From contig CAKTUU010000048.1 in assembly GCA_934621505.1 (NCBI GenBank), forward strand, positions 1 to 13,114: a stretch of DNA of 13,114 bases, in the 5' to 3' direction. Source of the DNA: an uncultured Clostridia bacterium (GTDB lineage: Bacteria > Bacillota > Clostridia > Christensenellales > Aristaeellaceae). The stretch's first letter is position 1, and the number at the start of each line of letters is the position of its first letter. The position numbers were made by a program, and so were the translations under genes. This document shows positions 6,208-10,659 of this stretch, one piece after another. Below the pieces are notes generated by a model that saw only the letters and a program-made list of their open reading frames with translations, had not been told where the DNA came from and did not search any database.

Positions 6208-6237
6208 ATGAAAGCGCTTCCCTTCAGCGTTTATATT
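6208..6237 (+). promoter_or_regulatory. cre-like site overlapping a candidate promoter of the SH3b gene
   Basis: ATGAAAGCGCTTCCC at 6208-6222 matches 14 of 15 positions of the CcpA catabolite-responsive element consensus WTGNAANCGNWNNCW. A -10-like TATATT lies at 6232-6237, and the -35 position (ATGAAA, 6208-6213, 18-bp spacing) falls inside the cre-like site. A repressor bound there would block this promoter. The promoter itself is weak by sequence. Confidence 0.45.
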
Positions 6238-6271
6238 GTTACACATCCCCCATACGAAGGAGGCCCCGTTT

Positions 6272-7411
6272 ATGAACCGTAAGCATACCTTCTGGCTGAC
6301 CCTGCTTTTGTGCCTGCTGCTGACCGGCGGCGCGCTGGCCGAGTTTGGCGTGATTCACCGCACGGATACCCTGAACCTGCGCGCTCAGGGCAGTTCCTCC
6401 AGCAAATGGCTGGGCAGCTACAGCCGGGGCGTATGGGTGGAGATTCTGGGCAGTCAGAACAACTTTTACCGGGTGCGCACCCCGGACGGCCGCACCGGCT
6501 ATATGAGCAAAAACTATATTCACGCTGCCCCTACCAGCGACGACGTCCAGTGGACGGTGTATGTGTCCAATCAAAACGGGGGCGCGTTTTTGAACTTTCG
6601 CAGCCAGCCCAATTACAATTCCCGGGTGCTGGGCATCTTCTACAACGGCGTTCCCCTGCGCGCGCTGGGGCTGAGCAACGGCTGGTATCAGGTGGAAATC
6701 AACGGCCAGACCGGCTATGTGCGCAGCGAATTTGTCACGGATTGGGGCTACCGCAATCTGGGCAGCGCCACGGTGGCCACCATCAAAACCCCGGGCAACA
6801 CCGCCATGAACCTGCGCAGCGGCCCGGGAATGAACTACGGCGTTATCGCCCAGTACCCGGGCGACAGCTATGTATCCGTGCTGGCCAGGGGCAACGACTG
6901 GTGGTGCGTCAGCATTGAAGGCAACGCGGGCTTTATGAGCAGCAGCTACCTGGCCGAGGGCCTGTGCGCCGCCCGGGATCAGGCCTCCTATCCCACGGAA
7001 ACCGCCTACGCGGTGGTGAACAATCCAGGAGCCTATCAGGCCCTGAACCTGCGGCAGTACGCGTCCACCGGCGCGGCGGTGCTGGACAAGCTGTATAACG
7101 GCGACCGGCTGTGGGTGGACCGGCAGGGCACGCAGTGGTGCGCCGTCACCGACCAGAGCACCGGCTTGAGCGGCTATGTGATGACCCGCTACATCAAGCT
7201 GTACGGTCTGCCCAGCAAGCCCACCCGCCGAGTCTACCACCCCAGCGGCACCTATGTCAACCTGCGTTCCAGCGCCAACATGAACCTGAGCAACGTGCTG
7301 GCGCGCGTGCCCAGCGGCAGCACCGTTACCGTGCTGACCCCCGGCGACGAATGGTGCAAGGTGCAGTATCAGGGACATACCGGCTACATGCTGACCTATT
7401 TCCTGCAATAA
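6272..7411 (+). CDS. Secreted protein of five bacterial SH3 domains
   Basis: The 379-residue product has an N-terminal signal peptide: basic NRKH, hydrophobic FWLTLLLCLLLTGG, and likely cleavage after ALA at residues 21-23. The mature part consists of five SH3b domains, at about 28-83, 98-155, 170-227, 246-308 and 322-379. Each shows the LNLR/VNLRS start, a hydrophobic middle, a W/Y-x-V strand and a G-Y/F-M/V end. SH3b domains bind peptidoglycan or other cell-wall targets. No amidase, NlpC/P60 or other catalytic domain is present, so a wall-binding or adaptor role is inferred. The ATG at 6272 has AAGGAGG eight bases upstream. The 3' end overlaps a convergent membrane gene by 86 bp. Confidence 0.88.
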   Translation: MNRKHTFWLTLLLCLLLTGGALAEFGVIHRTDTLNLRAQGSSSSKWLGSYSRGVWVEILGSQNNFYRVRTPDGRTGYMSKNYIHAAPTSDDVQWTVYVSNQNGGAFLNFRSQPNYNSRVLGIFYNGVPLRALGLSNGWYQVEINGQTGYVRSEFVTDWGYRNLGSATVATIKTPGNTAMNLRSGPGMNYGVIAQYPGDSYVSVLARGNDWWCVSIEGNAGFMSSSYLAEGLCAARDQASYPTETAYAVVNNPGAYQALNLRQYASTGAAVLDKLYNGDRLWVDRQGTQWCAVTDQSTGLSGYVMTRYIKLYGLPSKPTRRVYHPSGTYVNLRSSANMNLSNVLARVPSGSTVTVLTPGDEWCKVQYQGHTGYMLTYFLQ

Positions 7412-8042
7412 GCCGGTTCAGCCGCCGGTAAAGGGGCGCAAGGCAGGCAGCCAGCGCCATGGCCGTTACTTCCAGCGCCGCCACATAAACGCCCTTGCCC
7501 CGGCCCATCAGCCAGGCCAGCGGTGTGCCCGCCGGCGCAGCCCGTAAAAACAGATAGTTGGTGTGAAGCAGCGTGTTTACGCCCTCCACCGCCAGCAGAT
7601 AGCCGTTGCCCAATACCAGCGCGCCCCGCGGGTTTACCGGCAGCGGCTTTTGCATGCGCCAAAGCAGAAAGGGAACCAGCGCAACCAGCACATGCAGGCG
7701 AAAAAAAGCCAGCCCCATCAGCATGGGATGGCTGCATTGCATCACCGCGGGAAAAAACAGAACCGCCGCCGCGGCAGGCGCGGCCAGATAGGCAATCAGC
7801 CCGTGAACCGCTCCGCCTCTCGCCCGGTACAGCAGGGGTATGCTCAGCACGCCCGCCAGGCCGCACAAATGCAGGGGCAGGCCGGTTTGCAGGTTCAGCA
7901 TGCCGTCCGCCCACAAAAGCGCCTCCTGGGTCAGCATGGACGCTATCAGCCCGGCGGCCACCGCGTGGCGCGCCAGGCTCAAACGCTCTTTGGGACACAG
8001 CGCCACGCCGCCGCCCCAAGCCATCAGCAAAAGCCACTGCAT
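7326..8042 (-). CDS. YwaF/TMEM164-family integral membrane protein
   Basis: The 238-residue protein is strongly hydrophobic, with about six or seven membrane segments. LPLHLCGLAGVLSIP (55-69) and the LLHTNYLFLR block (158-167) resemble the TIGR02206/YwaF family of conserved membrane proteins, whose function is not established in bacteria. The start looks shorter than usual at the N-terminus, since the first segment is brief; a stop codon ten codons upstream rules out much extension. The ATG at 8040-8042 is preceded by a GGGGAG-like site about nine bases up, weaker than those of its neighbours. The last 28 codons are antisense to the end of the SH3b gene and encode a basic, unconserved-looking tail. 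A second frame open on the same strand (7396-8061) reads as a GC-rich shadow. Confidence 0.72.
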   Translation of the reverse strand: MQWLLLMAWGGGVALCPKERLSLARHAVAAGLIASMLTQEALLWADGMLNLQTGLPLHLCGLAGVLSIPLLYRARGGAVHGLIAYLAAPAAAAVLFFPAVMQCSHPMLMGLAFFRLHVLVALVPFLLWRMQKPLPVNPRGALVLGNGYLLAVEGVNTLLHTNYLFLRAAPAGTPLAWLMGRGKGVYVAALEVTAMALAACLAPLYRRLNRLIAGNRSACSRYVPDTAPCTIRRRGSAR

Positions 8043-8155
8043 TCCCCTGTTCTCCCCCCATTCAGGCGCCGTTCATCCTCAAACCGCATTTTTTGTCAAT
8101 ATTTTCGCTCATTTGCTCCACAAAAGGCGCATTTTGGGCTTCTTTCGGGGCCGTC

Positions 8156-8184
8156 TTTACCACCGGAGGAAAATATGCTATAAT
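8156..8184 (+). promoter_or_regulatory. Extended -10 promoter of the small membrane-protein gene
   Basis: TTTACC (8156-8161) and a perfect TATAAT (8179-8184) are 17 bp apart, with TGC directly before the -10 (extended -10). The start would be near 8191, leaving a leader of about 36 nt. A lone TTGACA on the opposite strand (8094-8099) lacks a good -10. Nothing else is evident in the 8043-8226 gap. Confidence 0.7.
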
Positions 8185-8226
8185 TTTGATGGATTCATTG
8201 CATCCAGCGAAAGGAGGCCCCTCTTT

Positions 8227-8742
8227 ATGATGCGCTATACCCGCGGCAACGGCTATAACACCGTTATGCGCTCCAACCGGTATAAGCCGATTTTGATCAT
8301 TCTGCTGGTGCTGCTGGCCGCGTTTCTGCTGTTTAAATTCACCGGCGTCGGCGGATTAAACGAGGCCAATTTTGAAAGCCAGCGCAACGCCAAGCTGCGC
8401 AGCGAGGTGCAGCACGCCGTCAGCTGCGTCAATTCTCTAAGCCGTCTGGGAGCCAGCTCCACCTCCGCCATGCTGGGGCGCGTGCGCCAGTATGTGCATG
8501 GAATGGAGGTTATCAACGACCTGAACGTAAGCATGTACGGCGAGGTGGGCCGTCTTTACCAGCAGTCGGTGTTCGACTCCATCTACACCATTATCGAGGA
8601 CTATGACGCCAAGCTGTCCAGCGGGCAAAAGGTTAACGACAGCCTGTCCAGCCTGAGCGACGCCATTACTCAGCTAAGCGACATGACCACCGCCCTGCTG
8701 GACGGCGGAAACGCGGACGCCGCAGCGGATAACGCGGCGTAG
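8227..8742 (+). CDS. Small membrane-anchored protein of unknown function
   Basis: I do not recognise a family. The 171-residue product has a basic N-terminus (RYTRGNGYNTVMRSNRYK), one membrane segment at about 21-37 (PILIILLVLLAAFLLF), and an extracytoplasmic or cytoplasmic helical domain of about 130 residues. By charge it is likely a type II, N-in anchor. The middle (50-155) is mostly helical in pattern with repeated SSLS/LSD stretches, and the tail is Ala/Asp rich. The ATG at 8227 is followed at once by a second ATG; AAGGAGG (8211-8217) is nine bases before the first. It has a strong extended -10 promoter of its own and stands as a single gene. It converges on the YdcZ gene with eight bases between stops. 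Confidence 0.75.
   Translation: MMRYTRGNGYNTVMRSNRYKPILIILLVLLAAFLLFKFTGVGGLNEANFESQRNAKLRSEVQHAVSCVNSLSRLGASSTSAMLGRVRQYVHGMEVINDLNVSMYGEVGRLYQQSVFDSIYTIIEDYDAKLSSGQKVNDSLSSLSDAITQLSDMTTALLDGGNADAAADNAA
8717..8740 (+). terminator. Hairpin at the 3' end of the small membrane-protein gene
   Basis: ACGCCGC (8717-8723) and GCGGCGT (8734-8740) form a perfect 7-bp stem with a 10-nt loop, overlapping the last codons and the first base of the stop. The tail AGTTCCCGTTTT has only a short, delayed T-run. It may be a weak terminator or chance in GC-rich coding sequence. Confidence 0.35.
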
Positions 8743-8750
8743 TTCCCGTT

Positions 8751-9179
8751 TTACTTCAGCTTGAACAGCACCACGCCGCCCAGCATCAGGGCGACCCCCA
8801 GGTATTGCTTCACGCCAAAGGTCACTTTCTCCTGTCCCATCCAGCCCAAAGCGTCGATCAGCGCCGCCACCAGCAATTGAGCGATCAATATGGTGGAAAT
8901 GGCCACTGTGGCGTCCAGCCCCTTAATGGACAGCATCACCGTAACGGTGATCACCAGCCCCAGCGCGCCGCCCAGCAGATAGCCCCTGTTAATGTCCCCA
9001 ATGGCTTTCCAGCTGCCGGAGCCGAACAGCCACATCACCGCCAGCGAAAGCGCGAAGGCTGTGCCCTGTACATAGGCGTTGGCCTCCCACAGGCCGATGC
9101 CCTCCTGCAGGCGGGTATTCATGACTCCCTGCACGCTCATGGCCGCCCCCGCAATAACGCTGAACAAAAAACCAAGCAT
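8751..9179 (-). CDS. YdcZ-type small multidrug/DMT-related transporter (DUF606)
   Basis: The 142-residue protein has five hydrophobic segments at about 1-20, 37-53, 66-84, 90-111 and 123-141. It resembles the YdcZ/DUF606 family of the drug/metabolite transporter superfamily: an N-terminal MLGFLFSVIAGAAMSVQGVMN, then YLLGGALGLV and ISTILIAQLL. Such proteins are usually 140-150 residues and of unknown substrate. The ATG at 9177-9179 is preferred because GGGGAGG (9190-9196) precedes it at ten bases; an in-frame ATG at 9203 has no ribosome binding site. That Shine-Dalgarno lies in one arm of the hairpin at 9183-9225 that ends the upstream alcohol dehydrogenase gene. Confidence 0.85.
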   Translation of the reverse strand: MLGFLFSVIAGAAMSVQGVMNTRLQEGIGLWEANAYVQGTAFALSLAVMWLFGSGSWKAIGDINRGYLLGGALGLVITVTVMLSIKGLDATVAISTILIAQLLVAALIDALGWMGQEKVTFGVKQYLGVALMLGGVVLFKLK

Positions 9180-9182
9180 GTG

Positions 9183-9226
9183 AAAACCGCCTCCCCATGG
9201 CATTGTCTGCCGGGAAGGCGGTTTTT
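9183..9226 (-). terminator. Long hairpin: terminator of the alcohol dehydrogenase gene overlapping the YdcZ ribosome binding site
   Basis: On the minus strand an 18-base left arm (AAAACCGCCTTCCCGGCA, 9225-9208) pairs with the right arm ending AGGCGGTTTT (to 9183). The stem is about 18 bp with one G-U pair, a 2-nt bulge and a 5-nt loop. The minus-strand tail is TTTTC; the plus-strand tail is TTTTTATTC. It can terminate the dehydrogenase transcript. Its right arm includes GGGGAGG, the YdcZ Shine-Dalgarno. Confidence 0.75.
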
Positions 9227-9236
9227 ATTCTCTATT

Positions 9237-10403
9237 TTACAGCGCCAGACGGTAAATGGCCCTGATATCATCGGCGGTCAGCTTCACAAATTCGCCCACT
9301 TTACCGCCCATAAGGGCTGCGGCATGCTCGGCCATGCAGTCAAAGTCCTCGTCGCCGATGCCGATTTCGTGCAGCGTGGTTTGCAGCCCCAGGGAATGGT
9401 AGAAGGCCTCCAGCCGGGCAATGCCCTCCTCCGCCGCGGCCTGGTCGTCGTCGCAAGTCACCTTCATCACCTGGCGGGCAAACTGGCTCAGCTTTTCCTC
9501 GCCGCCCCGGGTCAGCACATATTTCATCCACGCGGGGAAGATGATCGCCAAACCGGCTCCATGGGCAATGTCATAAACGGCGCTCAGCTCATGCTCGATT
9601 TTATGGCTGGCCCAGTCGCCGATGCGCCCGGTTTGCAGCAGGGTGTTATGGGCCAGGCTTCCTGCCCACATAACCTCCGCCCAGGCGTCGTAATCCGTGG
9701 GATTTCCCGCCAGAACCAGCGCGTTATCCATCACCGTGCGCAGGGCGCTTTCAATCAGGCCGTCCGTCAGCTCCACATGCTCCACCCGGGTAAAATACCG
9801 CTCCATCATATGGGCCATAATGTCCACTATGCCGCAGGCCCGCTGGTAGGCGGGCAGGCTGAAGGCAAATTCCGGATTCAAAATGGAAAATTTGGGAAAA
9901 TTCAGCGGGGTTTTGCGGCCTACCTTGCACAGGTCCTCCTCCCGGGTAATCACGCTGGAATTGCTCATTTCGCTGCCCGCCGCGGGAATGGTCAGCACCA
10001 CGCCGATGGGCAGCGCCCGGGTATTTTTGCCCTTGCCGGTAAACAGGTCCCATACGTCGCCATCATAGCACGCGCCGTTGGCAATGGCCTTGGCCGTATC
10101 GATGGAGCTGCCGCCGCCCACCGCCAGCACCAGCTCAATGTCATGGGCGCGGCACATTTCCACCCCCTGACGCACCAGCCCCAGCCGCGGATTGGGCCTG
10201 ACGCCGCCAAGTTCCCACACCTGCGCGTCTATGCTGCGCAAAATGCACATGACCCGGTCGTACAGTCCCATCCGTTTGATACTGCCGCCGCCATAAACCA
10301 GCAGAATCCGCCGTCCGTATTGAGGAACTTCCTGAATCAGGCGGCTTAATGCGTCACGGCCAAAAATGATTTTCGTGGGATTATAAAATTCAAAATCAAT
10401 CAC
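9237..10403 (-). CDS. Iron-containing alcohol dehydrogenase, YqhD/BdhA type
   Basis: The 388-residue enzyme reduces aldehydes to alcohols with NAD(P)H in fermentation and belongs to the type III metal-dependent dehydrogenases, closest in pattern to butanol dehydrogenase/YqhD. YGGGSIKR (37-44) and AVGGGSSIDTAKAIA (94-108) bind the dinucleotide. The metal ligands fit D194 and H198 (GIVDIMAHMMERYF), H267 (DWASHKIEHELS) and H281 (YDIAHGAGLAIIFP). Length is normal. The start codon is GTG (10401-10403), as the protein begins at IDFEFYNPTKIIFG with AGGGGAG seven bases upstream. The gene is divergent from ppdK, with its promoter at 10442-10470, and ends at the hairpin 9183-9226. Confidence 0.93.
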   Translation of the reverse strand: MIDFEFYNPTKIIFGRDALSRLIQEVPQYGRRILLVYGGGSIKRMGLYDRVMCILRSIDAQVWELGGVRPNPRLGLVRQGVEMCRAHDIELVLAVGGGSSIDTAKAIANGACYDGDVWDLFTGKGKNTRALPIGVVLTIPAAGSEMSNSSVITREEDLCKVGRKTPLNFPKFSILNPEFAFSLPAYQRACGIVDIMAHMMERYFTRVEHVELTDGLIESALRTVMDNALVLAGNPTDYDAWAEVMWAGSLAHNTLLQTGRIGDWASHKIEHELSAVYDIAHGAGLAIIFPAWMKYVLTRGGEEKLSQFARQVMKVTCDDDQAAAEEGIARLEAFYHSLGLQTTLHEIGIGDEDFDCMAEHAAALMGGKVGEFVKLTADDIRAIYRLAL

Positions 10404-10441
10404 GCTTTTCTCCCCTTTAACTACAGTTTCTGGATGCTGCT

Positions 10442-10470
10442 ATTGTATCACCGTTTTGCCCGATTGAAAA
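10442..10470 (-). promoter_or_regulatory. Promoter of the alcohol dehydrogenase gene
   Basis: On the minus strand TTTTCA (10465-10470) and TACAAT (10442-10447) are 17 bp apart, with a start near 10435 and a leader of about 30 nt. Confidence 0.6.
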
Positions 10471-10509
10471 GCGGCAGTCCTTCTTTGTGCAAAGCTTCGG
10501 AAAAACTGT

Positions 10510-10536
10510 GACAAATTCCGTCATACACGACAAATT
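10510..10536. repeat. Direct repeat GACAAATT upstream of the ppdK promoter
   Basis: GACAAATT occurs at 10510-10517 and 10529-10536, 19 bp start to start, ending five bases before the ppdK -35. The spacing of about two helical turns suggests a possible regulator site, but AT-rich chance is not excluded. Confidence 0.3.
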
Positions 10537-10541
10537 GCATG

Positions 10542-10569
10542 TTGAAATTTTTCTAAAATGTAGTATAAT
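10542..10569 (+). promoter_or_regulatory. Sigma-A promoter of ppdK
   Basis: TTGAAA (10542-10547) and a perfect TATAAT (10564-10569) are 16 bp apart on the plus strand. The start would be near 10576, leaving an 80-nt leader. Confidence 0.75.
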
Positions 10570-10587
10570 GAATGGGTTAGCGAAAGG

Positions 10588-10659
10588 ATGAGCATTGGGG
10601 ATGGGTTCCGCCGGTGGTTCGTCCTCATCAAGAACAGAGGAGGAAAAACAACTCTATGA
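10588..10659 (+). CDS. Possible 23-codon upstream ORF overlapping the ppdK start
   Basis: ATG 10588 opens 23 codons that end in TGA (10657-10659), overlapping the ppdK ATG as ATGA. The peptide starts MSIGDGFRRW and ends GGKTTL. AAAGG lies directly against its ATG with no spacing, so its own translation start is poor. The ppdK ribosome binding site lies inside it. It may allow translational coupling or may simply be an open frame in the leader. Confidence 0.25.
   Translation: MSIGDGFRRWFVLIKNRGGKTTL

Noticed and set aside
6197..6271. Terminator between the esterase and SH3b genes
   Set aside because: AGCGC and GCGTT can pair weakly, but there is no proper U-tract and the cre-like reading explains the same bases better.
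6239..7408. Minus-strand frame opposite the SH3b gene
   Set aside because: A GC-driven shadow rich in Ala, Gly, His and Gln, with no start signal, against a clear signal peptide and five domains on the other strand.
7396..8061. Alternative minus-strand frame overlapping the YwaF-like gene
   Set aside because: Its translation is a Gly/Ala/Arg-rich low-complexity product, whereas the other frame gives membrane helices and family motifs.
8805..10349. 514-codon plus-strand frame across YdcZ and the alcohol dehydrogenase
   Set aside because: It spans two well-supported minus-strand genes and their terminator and has no domain.
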